Assembly: GCA_041743485.1 (NCBI GenBank)
Contig: JBGTMR010000184.1
Coordinates: 4,902-68,901, forward strand
Origin: JANDLT01 sp041743485
GTDB taxonomy: Bacteria; Acidobacteriota; Blastocatellia; Pyrinomonadales; Pyrinomonadaceae
DNA length: 64,000 nt
Reading direction: 5' to 3'
Position 1 is the stretch's first letter; every line of letters begins with the position of its first letter. A program made the position numbers and the translations under genes. This document shows positions 1 through 8,882 of this stretch, piece after piece. Under the pieces are notes generated by a model that saw nothing but the letters and a program-made list of their open reading frames with translations, was not told where the DNA came from and made no database searches.

Positions 1-1235
1 TTGCGGTTTTGACCCGGCTCCATTTTGCGCTTTTCCCATCCGAACGCCTTCGCACCTTCCTGCAAACATTCGACGGTTTTGCGCGACGACCAAGGTTTGC
101 CGTTTGAAGGGTCTTTCGCCGGTTCGTTTTTCAGACGAAACTCTATCGGGTCAATCCTAAGTTGGTATGCAAGTTCGTCAACCGCCGATTCGAGCGCGAA
201 ACTGCCTGTCGATTTGCCCGGACCGCGCGTGTAAGTTGGCATCATTATATTCAACGGCACGACACGGTATGAAATCAGTGAATTCGGAGTGTCATACATC
301 AGTTTCGAGCAATCGCCGCACGGTTCGACATATTCACCGTTAACGGCACAATGCGTCGTTGTTTCGTGGGCGAGCGCAATTATTTTTCCGTCTTTGGTTG
401 CAGCCAGACGAATTTTTTGCTGGTTTTCCTGGCGTAACCCGACCGAATTAAACATCTGCTGGCGCGTCAGTGCTAGTTTGACTGGACGATTAACGATTTT
501 TGCGGCAACCGCAGCAAGAATCAGATTCGCCCATTGACCGCCCTTCGAGCCGAAGCCGCCGCCGATGTGCGGCGTAACGATGCGGACGTTTTCCGGTTTG
601 ATATTGAGCGTTGAAGCCGCCGCCGTCTGCGCCCCATTCACAATTTGCGAACCGTTATACAGCGTCAGGTTTTCATTTTCCCAGAAAGCAATCGTCGCGT
701 GCGGCTCCATCGGCTGGTGATGCTCAATCGGCGTATGATAAACGGCTTCGATTTTGTGTTCGGCGTTCCGAAAAGCCGTCTCGACATCGCCGCGAGACGC
801 ATCAACTTGATTTTTATCTTTCGGCAAGACGGCTTCTTTTTTGTGCTTCTCAAAATCGACTTTCGCATCCGCCTTTTCGTAATTAACTTTCACCAGCCGT
901 GCCGCATAACGCGCCTGTTCAAAAGTTTCAGCGACGACCACGCCGATATGCTGCCCGTGAAAGTCGATGTTCGGACTTTGCAGCAGCGCGCCGCCGCGAA
1001 TGCCACCGTTTTCATTTAGTTTCGGCGCATTTTTATGCGTGATGACGGCGATCACTCCGTCGCTTTTTTCCGCCGCGCCCGTCTCAATATCAAGAATTCT
1101 CCCGGCAGCAATTTCGCTTTTGAAAATTACCGCATACGCCGTATTTTTGACCGCATAATCTGTCGCGTAATTCGCCGCGCCCGTCACTTTCGCGCGCCCG
1201 TCAATCCGGTCAATCGGTTTGCCAATCTCTGCCAT
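1..1235 (-). CDS. Molybdopterin-binding subunit of a xanthine dehydrogenase/aldehyde oxidase family enzyme (PaoC-like), 3' end outside window
   Basis: The minus strand is open from the ATG at 1235 to the window edge, giving about 411 N-terminal residues of a family that is usually 730-770 long. It starts MAEIGKPIDRIDGRAKVTGA, the usual beginning of these large subunits, and contains the landmarks PMEPHA and GGGFGSKG of the molybdenum-cofactor fold. It resembles the complete homologue at 4634-6916 along its whole visible length, so the two are paralogues. The family hydroxylates aldehydes or purines together with an Fe-S and an FAD subunit; no partner subunits lie next to this copy in the window. 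The start codon lies one base after the stop of the Rid-family gene, which suggests translational coupling. The catalytic Glu lies in the unseen C-terminal part. Confidence 0.9.
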   Translation of the reverse strand, partial: MAEIGKPIDRIDGRAKVTGAANYATDYAVKNTAYAVIFKSEIAAGRILDIETGAAEKSDGVIAVITHKNAPKLNENGGIRGGALLQSPNIDFHGQHIGVVVAETFEQARYAARLVKVNYEKADAKVDFEKHKKEAVLPKDKNQVDASRGDVETAFRNAEHKIEAVYHTPIEHHQPMEPHATIAFWENENLTLYNGSQIVNGAQTAAASTLNIKPENVRIVTPHIGGGFGSKGGQWANLILAAVAAKIVNRPVKLALTRQQMFNSVGLRQENQQKIRLAATKDGKIIALAHETTTHCAVNGEYVEPCGDCSKLMYDTPNSLISYRVVPLNIMMPTYTRGPGKSTGSFALESAVDELAYQLRIDPIEFRLKNEPAKDPSNGKPWSSRKTVECLQEGAKAFGWEKRKMEPGQNR

Positions 1236-1236
1236 C

Positions 1237-1650
1237 TTAGTTGTTTCCTTGCTTGGCTACCGCCTCAACCTCTACAAGTGTTGACGGTGATGCGGGTGAT
1301 GCGAGTGAAGCGACGCCGATACCGGTTACAGCCGGATGAGATTCGCCTAAAAAGCCGGAAAGAATAGGGGCAAGAGTTTCCATGTGTTCTCCAAGTTCAC
1401 CTCGGACATACACGCGAACATGCAATAACTGTCCGACTGATGAACCAGCGGCTGTTAAGGCGATTTTAAGATTGTCGAGCGCCTTTCTCGCTTGTCCTTC
1501 GATTGAGTTCTCTGTGGTCTCATATTGATGATTCCATGCGACTTGACCGGATATGAAAACCAATCCCGATTCCGTCTCGACAGTAGCTTGAGACATGCCG
1601 AATGCCGCACCATCGTACAGTTCCTCTGGATTGATTAGTTTTTTGCCCAT
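1237..1650 (-). CDS. Rid/YjgF/UK114 family protein
   Basis: The product has 137 residues from the ATG at 1650, which has a GAGG ribosome site 5 bases upstream; a longer reading from 1698 lacks such a site. The single-domain trimeric fold is indicated by the segments GLVFISGQVAW, QARKALDNLKIAL, GQLLHVRVYV and the C-terminal LVEVEAVAKQ. RidA proper deaminates reactive enamine/imine intermediates using an Arg shortly before the last strand. At that place this protein reads ASPASPSTLVEVEA with no Arg, so it more likely belongs to a Rid subfamily without that activity. It sits between the MDR reductase gene and the PaoC-like gene on the same strand, so a role in clearing reactive carbonyl or imine by-products is plausible but inferred. 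Confidence 0.85.
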   Translation of the reverse strand: MGKKLINPEELYDGAAFGMSQATVETESGLVFISGQVAWNHQYETTENSIEGQARKALDNLKIALTAAGSSVGQLLHVRVYVRGELGEHMETLAPILSGFLGESHPAVTGIGVASLASPASPSTLVEVEAVAKQGNN

Positions 1651-1741
1651 GTTGTCCTCGTAGTTAATTTGAGTAAGCTGTTTCGCCCTCACGTCCATTG
1701 GAGTTGTTGGGTTGCGCCGTTATTTTCACCACGTTTCAAAT

Positions 1742-2671
1742 CTATGCTTCGACTTGCAAAACAATCTTGCCGCGTGTGCGCCCGCTTTGGGAAAGCTGAT
1801 GTGCCTTTTTTACTTCTGTCATCGGCAGAACGGTTTCGACGTGTGTTTTCAATTTGCCTTCTTCAATCAAACCGTTGATTTCGATTAATTGCTGCGCGCT
1901 CGACTTACAAAAGACAAACGCGGCTTGGACGCCGAACTCTTTGGCTTTCTCTTCGGACGGAGGCTGCGCCGATGTCACCAAAAAGCCGCCTTTTTTCAGA
2001 GTTTGGAACGCTCGCTCTTGGGTGTCACCGCCGACCGTATCGAACACGACATCAACGTCTTTGATGACTTCTTCAAACGGTTGTTTGGTGTAATCAACGA
2101 ACTCATCCGCGCCCAAATCGCGGACGAATTTTTCATTGCGTCCCGAAGCCATGCCAATTACGTATGCGCCTTTCGCTTTAGCAAGCTGAACCGCCATCGA
2201 ACCGACTCCGCCCGACGCGCCGGTGATCAGGATTCTTTGCCCGCTGCTCAAGTGAGCCAAATCGAACATCGATTGCCACGCAGTCAACGCGGCAATCGGG
2301 AGCGATGCCGCATTTTCATAATCGAGGCTTTCCGGTTTGGGCGCGATGGCGTCTGCTTTGGTCACCGCGTATTCGGCGTAACCACCGGACAGGGTGGAGA
2401 GGGTCATCCCGTAAACCGCATCGCCCTTCTTGAAATTTTTAACCTCAACGCCAACCTCTTCGACGGTTCCGGCGATGTCGCCGCCAAGAATCAGCGGAAG
2501 TTTGAAGCCGAACATTTCGCCCATCCCATCGCGGATTTTCCAATCAGCCGGATTGACGCCTGCGATGTGAACTTTCACCAAAATCTCGTCCGCTTTCGGC
2601 TCTGGACGCTCCGTCTCGGTATAACCCAAAACGCTTTCATTGCCGTATTGCTTAATTACTATTGCTTTCAT
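1742..2671 (-). CDS. NADP-dependent MDR-superfamily oxidoreductase (quinone reductase/zinc-less alcohol dehydrogenase type)
   Basis: The product has 309 residues when started at the ATG at 2671, which follows AGGAG by 4 bases. It begins MKAIVIKQYG, typical of quinone oxidoreductase-like MDR enzymes. It has the catalytic-domain segment GVNPADWKIRDG and the Rossmann motif TGASGGVGSMAVQLAKAKGA near residue 150. No structural-zinc Cys cluster is visible, which places it in the zinc-independent branch that reduces quinones or alpha,beta-unsaturated carbonyls with NADPH. The length matches the family. It is co-oriented with the Rid and PaoC-like genes downstream and the SDR upstream, so the four probably form one carbonyl-metabolism transcription unit. 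Confidence 0.9.
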   Translation of the reverse strand: MKAIVIKQYGNESVLGYTETERPEPKADEILVKVHIAGVNPADWKIRDGMGEMFGFKLPLILGGDIAGTVEEVGVEVKNFKKGDAVYGMTLSTLSGGYAEYAVTKADAIAPKPESLDYENAASLPIAALTAWQSMFDLAHLSSGQRILITGASGGVGSMAVQLAKAKGAYVIGMASGRNEKFVRDLGADEFVDYTKQPFEEVIKDVDVVFDTVGGDTQERAFQTLKKGGFLVTSAQPPSEEKAKEFGVQAAFVFCKSSAQQLIEINGLIEEGKLKTHVETVLPMTEVKKAHQLSQSGRTRGKIVLQVEA

Positions 2672-2772
2672 TTTTCTCCTAATGTTCAAGCGGATACTTC
2701 AACCCGAGCCGCTGGTCATGCACAGTTCGCGACTGCTTCGGTCCTCTCAATGACGTTGTTAACCGTCTGAAA

Positions 2773-3507
2773 CTACCATGGACTTTCTCCGGTTTCCGGG
2801 CTGTTGTCATCACTAAAAAACTTTCCTGTCGGACCGTCAGCGTCGATGGTGGCGTATTTCACCAAACGCGCGCCCGCCTCCTCGACGGAACCGGTTCCGC
2901 TGTGCTGGTTGAAATCTGTGGCTGTGAATCCGGGATCAACAGCGTTAACTTTGAACGGTGTATCACGCAGCTCGTAAGCCAAAGCAATCGTGTACATATT
3001 GAGTGCCGCTTTTGATGAATTGTAAACAGCCGCTTTAACTTTGTAATACTTCCATGCGGGGTCGTTGTGCAGGGTGAGTGAAGCCAAGCCTGACGTTACA
3101 TTCACGATGCGGGGTTGGTCGGACTTTTGCAGCAAATCCATGAAAGCCTGTGTGACTCTCACAACACCAAACAAATTCGTATCAAACACCTCCTTGAAAA
3201 CAGCTATATCTGTACTTGTTGTTTGATCCATGCCACCGCTGATACCGGCGTTATTGATCAACACATCCAACACTTCGGTTTTTTTGCCTATTTCGGCACG
3301 GGCTGCCTTTACCGATTCATCATTGCTGACATCTATTTGTATGGCTTCCAAATTGGTCAAGCTTTCGGCTTTTAGCTTTTCGACAGCTTCCAGTCCGTTC
3401 TCTAAATTACGGCTGCCTAAGTAAATGTAGTATCCCCTTTGCAGCAATTGGCGGGCGGTTTCAAAGCCAATACTTTTATTGGCACCAGTGATTAATACTT
3501 TTTTCAT
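2773..3507 (-). CDS. Short-chain dehydrogenase/reductase (SDR)
   Basis: This is a classical SDR of 244 residues from the ATG at 3507 (an alternative ATG at 3528 would add seven residues). The cofactor motif reads TGANKSIG near the N-terminus, followed by the NNAG motif, the catalytic Ser in VNVTSGLASL and the YNSSK active-site pair. The end DNSPETGESPW is typical of the carbonyl-reductase-like SDRs that resemble the paralogue at 19755-20501. It probably reduces small carbonyl compounds with NADPH; the substrate cannot be read from sequence. Immediately upstream, 3530-3550 repeats about 20 bp of the neighbouring MDR gene (encoding PEPKADE), so this junction has been rearranged before or during IS982 insertion. 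Confidence 0.9.
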   Translation of the reverse strand: MKKVLITGANKSIGFETARQLLQRGYYIYLGSRNLENGLEAVEKLKAESLTNLEAIQIDVSNDESVKAARAEIGKKTEVLDVLINNAGISGGMDQTTSTDIAVFKEVFDTNLFGVVRVTQAFMDLLQKSDQPRIVNVTSGLASLTLHNDPAWKYYKVKAAVYNSSKAALNMYTIALAYELRDTPFKVNAVDPGFTATDFNQHSGTGSVEEAGARLVKYATIDADGPTGKFFSDDNSPETGESPW

Positions 3508-3568
3508 GATTTTTCTATTTAACCTCATCCGCTTTCGGCTCTGGAACCTGTTTCTATGTGGATACTTT

Positions 3569-4537
3569 AAATGCGAATCAAGAGTAGAAAAGGCAGAGTA
3601 ACCGTGAGTTGATTAAGATTGGTTTGTGGAACACAAACTTATCGAACTTTACCTGTTAATCTGTCGCCTCTACGATACTCAGCCGGTATTGAAAGAGCAG
3701 TGCTTGAGTAACTTCAAGCCAGCATTTACCGACGAAGAACTCTTAACCATGTACTTGTTCGGACATCTGCAAGGACACACCCTACAACGCCGTATCTACG
3801 ATTACATGCTCACGCATTGGCACGAATGGTTTCCTGACTTGCCGAGCTATCAGGCATTCAACCGTCGGTTGAACGAACTGGCTCCGGCTTTCGAGTTAAT
3901 CATTGAGCGCGTGTTGTATCGCGCACTGGCAACCGTGAATGCGCGCGATGACCGCCTGATCGACTCGCTGCCCGTGATGTTGGCTCAAGCCGCGCGCTCC
4001 ACCACGGCGCGTCAAGCCGCGCGCTCCACCACGGCGCGCGTCGCCGCCCCCATCGCCGACAAAGGCTTTTGTGCCAGCAAAAATGCTTTCTATTACGGAG
4101 TTAAGTTGCACGCGGTGGTTGTGCGCCGCCACGCTCAGTTGCCGATACCTCAACAACTTTGGCTTTCGCGCGCTTCGCAACATGATCTCTCAGTACTGCG
4201 CGAAGTCAATCCAGCACTCGGCAACTGCGGACTGTTCGGCGACAAAGCCTTTGCTTGTCAAAAGACCGCCGCCGAGTTCGCCGCACGCGGCATTTACTTG
4301 CTTACGCCGACCAAAGCGAATCGTGGACAACCACTTGTCAGGGGCGGCGAAGTACTGCTCTCACGCTTCGTCTCAAGCGTGCGGCAACCGTTGGGGAGTC
4401 TCTTTGGCTGGTTAATTCAAAGAACTGATATTCACAACGCTTCGCGTGTGCGTTCAACGAATGGCTTACTCATCCATTGCTACGGCAAACTCGCTGTAGC
4501 CTGTCTGTTGTTAACCCTCTACTCTTGATTCGCATTT
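3569..4537 (+). mobile_element. IS982-family insertion sequence with 20-bp perfect terminal inverted repeats
   Basis: The ends 3569-3588 and 4518-4537 are perfect inverted copies of AAATGCGAATCAAGAGTAGA. The element is 969 bp long and holds one transposase gene whose stop codon lies inside the right repeat, as is common in compact ISs. No clear target duplication flanks it. It separates the SDR/MDR/Rid genes from the pao operon, so it may affect transcription between the two blocks. Confidence 0.85.
3626..4528 (+). CDS. IS982-family transposase, probably inactive
   Basis: The product has 300 residues. It is recognised by RLIDSLPV (first catalytic Asp), the DKGFCASKNAFYYGVKLH block and GLFGDKAF (second Asp). 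The third acidic residue, expected in a QPIESLFNWLIEKT-like helix, is replaced: the sequence reads QPLGSLFGWLIQRT, with GGG at 4394-4396 where a GAG would be expected. A 27-bp tandem duplication at 3986-4039 also repeats QAARSTTAR in the segment between the first Asp and the DKGFC block. The reading frame is otherwise intact. Loss of the catalytic Glu predicts that it cannot move itself; this relies on my recall of the family's DDE pattern. Confidence 0.8.
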   Translation: MEHKLIELYLLICRLYDTQPVLKEQCLSNFKPAFTDEELLTMYLFGHLQGHTLQRRIYDYMLTHWHEWFPDLPSYQAFNRRLNELAPAFELIIERVLYRALATVNARDDRLIDSLPVMLAQAARSTTARQAARSTTARVAAPIADKGFCASKNAFYYGVKLHAVVVRRHAQLPIPQQLWLSRASQHDLSVLREVNPALGNCGLFGDKAFACQKTAAEFAARGIYLLTPTKANRGQPLVRGGEVLLSRFVSSVRQPLGSLFGWLIQRTDIHNASRVRSTNGLLIHCYGKLAVACLLLTLYS

Positions 4538-4611
4538 TAACCAAGTGGTTTCTTTATCGGCGCATCCGGTTCAACCGATGGCAACAAAAACGTTTGCGTC
4601 AGAGCGCGAAC

Positions 4612-4629
4612 AATCGCCCTGCGGCGATT
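4612..4629 (-). terminator. Weak hairpin after the pao operon
   Basis: AATCGCC and GGCGATT pair around a CTGC loop, starting 5 bases after the stop of the paoC-like gene. No T-run follows on the minus strand, so it is at best a weak or factor-assisted terminator. Confidence 0.3.
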
Positions 4630-4633
4630 TCTG

Positions 4634-6916
4634 TTAAATCAATTTATCGGGAGTTAATGGCAAATCGCGGATACGCTTGCCGGTCGCGTTGAAGACCGCG
4701 TTGGCGACTGCCGCCGAGACGCCTGTGATGCCGATTTCGCCGATGCCGCGTGCGCCGATGGGCGAGATGTGGGGGTCGTGTTTGCCGATAAAATGAACGT
4801 CGATCTCTGGAACATCGAGATTAACCGGAACGTGGTAATCGGCGAGTGTGCGCGTGACCGGGTTCGCCCATCGGTGGTCGTACTCGGTCGCTTCCATCAG
4901 CGCCGCGCCGAGACCGAAAATCACGCCGCCGATGATCTGCGAGCGCGCGGTTTTTTCGTTCATGATGCGCCCGACATCCTGCACGCTCGTGAAGTGCTTG
5001 ACGCGGATTGTGCCTAAATCCTCGTCCACCCAGACTTCCGCGAACTGCGCGCCAAACGAGTGGAACGAGTATTTTTTATCGTCGCTGTTTTCTTCCTGAT
5101 TCGTCGGCGCAGGACTACACGGCGCGCCGGGCGCACCGAGTCCGCTGCCCGAGGCGGGCATCGTCGTCGCGCAGGCTTCCATCATCGTCTTGCTGTTGCG
5201 GCGCATGATGTCGGTGTATGAATCGGAAATCGAAGCGTCGCTACGAACGAAAAACTTCGCATCGGCGAAAGCGACTTCTTCGGCGCGTCTGCCGTTTAGT
5301 TCCGACTTCGCATCCATCGTCGCCAACTTCATCAAACTTGCGCGCAGCATTTCGCTCGCCGCCAAAACCGCCGGATGAACGCTCGCCGTCGTTTGCGAAC
5401 CGCCGGCGAGCGGCGCGGGCGGCAAAAGCGTATCGCCGATTTGGACCGTGATTTTCTCGACGGATACGCCGAGGGCGTCGGCGGCAGTCTGCGCCAAAAC
5501 CGTGTAAGTTCCCGTTCCGATGTCAGCCGCAGCGGTCATCACTTTAACGTCGCCGTTGATGCTCATCTGCACGCGCGCCGACGCGGAACTGCGTCCCGCC
5601 GGGTAAGTCGCCGTCGCCATTCCGTAGCCGACCAAGTATTTACCGTTACGGCTCGCGCGCGGCTGCATCTTGCGATTCGACCAACCAAATTTCTGCGCTC
5701 CCGTCCGGTAACACTCCACCAGATGGTCGCTTGAAAACGGATGCTTTTTGAGCGGGTCAACCGTCGCGTGATTGAGAACTCGGAACTCAACGGGGTCGAG
5801 CTTCATCTCGAACGCCATTTCGTCCATCGCCGATTCGAGCGCGAAACAGCCCGGTGCTTCGCCCGGCGCGCGCATAAAGGTCGGCGTGCCGATGTTTAAT
5901 CTGGCGACTTGGTAAGTGATTTCCCGCAGCGGGGCAGCGTATAAAACTCCGGTTTGTTTGCCGCTCGGTTCAAAAAAATGGGTCAGATTCGTGTAAGAAT
6001 CGCTGTGGTGACGAATGACTGAGAGTTTCCCGTCCGACCCAGCGCCGAGCGCAATCTTTTGACTCGTTTGGCTGCGCCGTCCGACGTTCGTCACCATCAT
6101 CTGGCGCGTGATGGCGATTTTGATTGGACGTTTAACTCTTTGACTAGCCATCGCCGCGAGCAGAATGGGTTGCAGAAATGTTCCTTTGCAGCCGAAACCG
6201 CCGCCCACGAACGGCGAAATTACACGCACGTTTTCCGGCTTGAGGTCGAGGAAATATGCCGCCAACGCGCGCGTGCTGAGAACTCCCTGTGTCGCATCGT
6301 AGAGCGTTAGTTTGTCCGTTGCTTCCCACATGGCGACGGTCGCGTGCGGCTCCATCGGATGATGATTTTCAGTTGAAGTCGTGTAGGTTTGTTCGAGTTT
6401 GATTGGCGCGGCGGCGAGCAGCGGCGCGGCTTTGCCGGTGTTGATCTGCGCTTCTTCGCCTAGAAAACTTTCCGGCTTGTAACCCTTTGGCAACTCGCTT
6501 TTCATGTCGCTCGCGGGCTTCTGTTCCGCGTAATTGATTTTCAGAAGCGCGGCGGCGCCGCGTGCCTGCTCGTAAGTTTCGGCGATAACGAGCGCGACGA
6601 TCTGTCCGAAGTAATGAACTTTATTGTCTTGGAGCGGAGCTAATTCTTCAGCTAGAAGTCCGCCGCTTTTCATAGTCGCCTGCGAATCGGCAGCCTTCAG
6701 ACGTGGAGCGTTTTCGTGCGTCAAGATGTTCAGCACGCCCGCCACGCTCGACGCTGCGCGGGTGTCGAATGCGGTGATCGTTCCTTTCGCTATCGTTGTA
6801 CGCACGGGGAAAGCGTAAGCCATGTTCGCTTGATTGAACTCGGCGGCATACTTCGCCGCGCCCGTCACCTTCAGACGCCCGTCTTTGCGGTCAATCGGTT
6901 TGCCTGTCACTGCCAT
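4634..6916 (-). CDS. paoC: Periplasmic aldehyde oxidoreductase, molybdenum-cofactor subunit
   Basis: This 760-residue protein is the full length for PaoC/YagR-type large subunits. The ATG at 6916 has GGAGG 7 bases upstream. It opens with GKPIDRKDGRLKVTGAAKYA and contains EPHATVAMWE, GGGFGCKG, RAPGEAPG (substrate-channel region) and the catalytic Glu in ARGIGEIGITG near the C-terminus. It binds the Mo cofactor (the cytosine dinucleotide form in the Escherichia coli enzyme) and oxidises aldehydes to acids. It follows the FAD and Fe-S subunit genes in the order paoA-paoB-paoC. It has no signal peptide of its own; export would be by piggy-back on the Tat-signal-bearing Fe-S subunit. No paoD-like chaperone gene is visible nearby. 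Confidence 0.92.
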   Translation of the reverse strand: MAVTGKPIDRKDGRLKVTGAAKYAAEFNQANMAYAFPVRTTIAKGTITAFDTRAASSVAGVLNILTHENAPRLKAADSQATMKSGGLLAEELAPLQDNKVHYFGQIVALVIAETYEQARGAAALLKINYAEQKPASDMKSELPKGYKPESFLGEEAQINTGKAAPLLAAAPIKLEQTYTTSTENHHPMEPHATVAMWEATDKLTLYDATQGVLSTRALAAYFLDLKPENVRVISPFVGGGFGCKGTFLQPILLAAMASQRVKRPIKIAITRQMMVTNVGRRSQTSQKIALGAGSDGKLSVIRHHSDSYTNLTHFFEPSGKQTGVLYAAPLREITYQVARLNIGTPTFMRAPGEAPGCFALESAMDEMAFEMKLDPVEFRVLNHATVDPLKKHPFSSDHLVECYRTGAQKFGWSNRKMQPRASRNGKYLVGYGMATATYPAGRSSASARVQMSINGDVKVMTAAADIGTGTYTVLAQTAADALGVSVEKITVQIGDTLLPPAPLAGGSQTTASVHPAVLAASEMLRASLMKLATMDAKSELNGRRAEEVAFADAKFFVRSDASISDSYTDIMRRNSKTMMEACATTMPASGSGLGAPGAPCSPAPTNQEENSDDKKYSFHSFGAQFAEVWVDEDLGTIRVKHFTSVQDVGRIMNEKTARSQIIGGVIFGLGAALMEATEYDHRWANPVTRTLADYHVPVNLDVPEIDVHFIGKHDPHISPIGARGIGEIGITGVSAAVANAVFNATGKRIRDLPLTPDKLI

Positions 6917-6941
6917 GTTGGTCGCCTCCCAGCTGCAAAAG

Positions 6942-7952
6942 CTATGCGTTCGTTCCGCCGTTTAGGGCTTGAGTCAAAGCACGCACAATCGCCCGTTTGC
7001 CCAATTCGACTTTGAACGTGTTGTGTTCGAGCGGGCGCGCGCCTCGCATCTCGGCTTCGGCTGCTAATTTGAAGTTCGCTTCCGTCGCCGTTTTGCCGAT
7101 GAGGAACTTTTCAGCTTCAAAAGCCCGCCACGGTTTGTGCGCCACGCCGCCCAGCGCAATCCTCGCTTGTTTTACTTGGCTGCCGTCAGTCTCAAGCGCC
7201 GCCGCGACCGACACGAGCGCGAACGCATAAGAAGCACGGTCGCGCACCTTCAGGTAGTAAGACTTATCCGCGAAGTTGTTCTTCGGTAGCTCGATTGACG
7301 TAATCAGTTCGCCGTGCGCGAGCGTGTTGTCTCGTTGCGGGGCATCGCCCGGCAAGCGGTGATACTCGGCGAACGGAATCGCGCGCGTTTGTCCGTCTGC
7401 ACCTTGTACGCGGACGATTGCATCGAGCGCGACAAGCGCGACGCACATATCCGACGGGTGCGTTGCGACACAACTCTCCGACCACCCGAAGATCGCGTGA
7501 TTGCGGTTGATACCTTCTAATGCTCCGCAGCCAGTGCCGGGTTCGCGCTTGTTGCAAGGCATCGCTGTGTCATAGAAGTACGAACAACGTGTGCGCTGAT
7601 TCAAGTTGCCGCCGTTGGTCGCCATGTTGCGAATCTGCGCGCTTGCACCCGCCAAGATCGCCCGCGTCAACAGCGGGTAGTTCTGCCGCACGAGCGGGTG
7701 GTTCGCCGCGTCGGTATTCTTGCCCAAGCTGCCGATGGAGACGCCGCCACGATTTGCGCCGTCGGAGATCGTCTTGATCTGCGAGAGGTTCAAGCGCGTG
7801 ATGTCAACGAGTTGATCGGGGCGCGCAACGTCTTCCTTCATCAAGTCGAGGATGTTCGTGCCGCCTGCGAGAAACTGTGCGCTCATGTTCGTCGTCAGCA
7901 GTTGCGCGGCGGAAGTCGTGGTGTTCGCTCTTGAATACTTAAATGGTCGCAT
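6942..7952 (-). CDS. paoB: Periplasmic aldehyde oxidoreductase, FAD-binding subunit with extra Fe-S cluster
   Basis: The 336-residue protein has the FAD fold marked by FLAGGTNILDLMKEDV and IGSLGKNTDAANHPLV. The insertion at about residues 125-165 (TRCSYFYDTAMPCNKREPG, then TGCGAL and SESCVATHP) matches the Cys-containing loop that carries an additional [4Fe-4S] cluster in PaoB/YagS and not in ordinary xanthine dehydrogenase FAD subunits. This is the best evidence that the operon is Pao-type. Electrons would pass from the Mo subunit through the 2Fe-2S subunit to FAD here. The start overlaps the paoA stop by 14 bp, so the two are translationally coupled, and the gene ends 25 bp before paoC. Confidence 0.92.
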   Translation of the reverse strand: MRPFKYSRANTTTSAAQLLTTNMSAQFLAGGTNILDLMKEDVARPDQLVDITRLNLSQIKTISDGANRGGVSIGSLGKNTDAANHPLVRQNYPLLTRAILAGASAQIRNMATNGGNLNQRTRCSYFYDTAMPCNKREPGTGCGALEGINRNHAIFGWSESCVATHPSDMCVALVALDAIVRVQGADGQTRAIPFAEYHRLPGDAPQRDNTLAHGELITSIELPKNNFADKSYYLKVRDRASYAFALVSVAAALETDGSQVKQARIALGGVAHKPWRAFEAEKFLIGKTATEANFKLAAEAEMRGARPLEHNTFKVELGKRAIVRALTQALNGGTNA

Positions 7953-8790
7953 CGGGCTTCTCCTCCGTGTGAAGTTGTTCGTTCACGGCGAAGATCGCTT
8001 GATCGTCATCGCCTGCGAACTGCCAGACTTGCGCTTGCGTCTTGCCGCTGTGAACTTCGCGGATCGCGGCGACGATGTTCGGGTACGCGCCGCAGCGACA
8101 GATATTTCCGCTCATGCGTTCACGAATTTCTTCGTCCGACAACTGAAGCGAGCCAGATTTCTGCCGCACATCCGCTGTGACGTAACTCGCCTCGCCGTTT
8201 TTCGCTTCGTTCAGCAGCGCAACCGCCGAACAAATCTGACCCGGCGTGCAGTAGCCGCATTGGAAACCGTCGTGCTTGATGAACGCCGCCTGCATCGCGT
8301 GCAAATCGTCGCCCTTCGCCAAGCCTTCGATTGTCGTCACCGACCTGCCTTCGCACGTCGCGGCGAGCGTCAGACACGACAGCACGCGCCGCCCGTCAAC
8401 GATCACCGTGCAGGCTCCACACTGCCCGTGGTCGCAGCCCTTCTTCGAGCCGGTCAACTCCAAGCGTTCACGCAAGGCATCGAGCAAGGTCATGCGCGAA
8501 TCAACGCTCAAGGTTCGCTCCACGCCGTTGATCTTTAACTTCAACGCGACGGGAGAAAATTCGGTCGCAGTCGTCGCGCCTTGCACCTCTGCGGTGGAAG
8601 CGGCAAGAGCGTTCTGCCCGGTTAGTAACTGCACCGCGAGGACGCCGAGTGCCGTACCCGAAACTTGACCGAGAAACTGCCGACGCGAATCGCCGACCAG
8701 ACCGAGTTCATCAAGCAGTCGCTCTTCGTCCGCCGCGATACGTTCTTCGACGCTCTGTTCTTCGCTGAGTTCAGGAGTGTTTTTGTTCAT
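7939..8790 (-). CDS. paoA: Periplasmic aldehyde oxidoreductase, Tat-exported 2Fe-2S subunit
   Basis: The protein has 283 residues. It carries a twin-arginine signal (SRRQFLGQ, Arg 36-37) followed by a hydrophobic stretch ending NALAAS, then a plant-type ferredoxin domain with CDHGQCGACTV and a second cluster domain with GYCTPGQI and GNICRCGAYPNIV. These are the two [2Fe-2S] sites of the family. The N-terminal region before the Arg pair is acidic and unusually long (35 residues). It is the first gene of the operon, and the Tat signal shows that the whole heterotrimer works in the periplasm. The SDR gene upstream is 92 bp away on the same strand. Confidence 0.93.
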   Translation of the reverse strand: MNKNTPELSEEQSVEERIAADEERLLDELGLVGDSRRQFLGQVSGTALGVLAVQLLTGQNALAASTAEVQGATTATEFSPVALKLKINGVERTLSVDSRMTLLDALRERLELTGSKKGCDHGQCGACTVIVDGRRVLSCLTLAATCEGRSVTTIEGLAKGDDLHAMQAAFIKHDGFQCGYCTPGQICSAVALLNEAKNGEASYVTADVRQKSGSLQLSDEEIRERMSGNICRCGAYPNIVAAIREVHSGKTQAQVWQFAGDDDQAIFAVNEQLHTEEKPDATI

Positions 8791-8882
8791 TTGATTCTCG
8801 CGTGCGATGGCTCGGTCGTCTGTGGTGCTTCATCCCTTGATCGAGCCACTATCAATCGTTCGTGGTTAGTGAAGGTGCGGGG

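Noticed and set aside
1889..2770. Long plus-strand open frame opposite the MDR reductase gene
   Set aside because: Its product is Arg/His/Phe-rich with no motifs, and the minus strand carries a complete, well-started enzyme gene.
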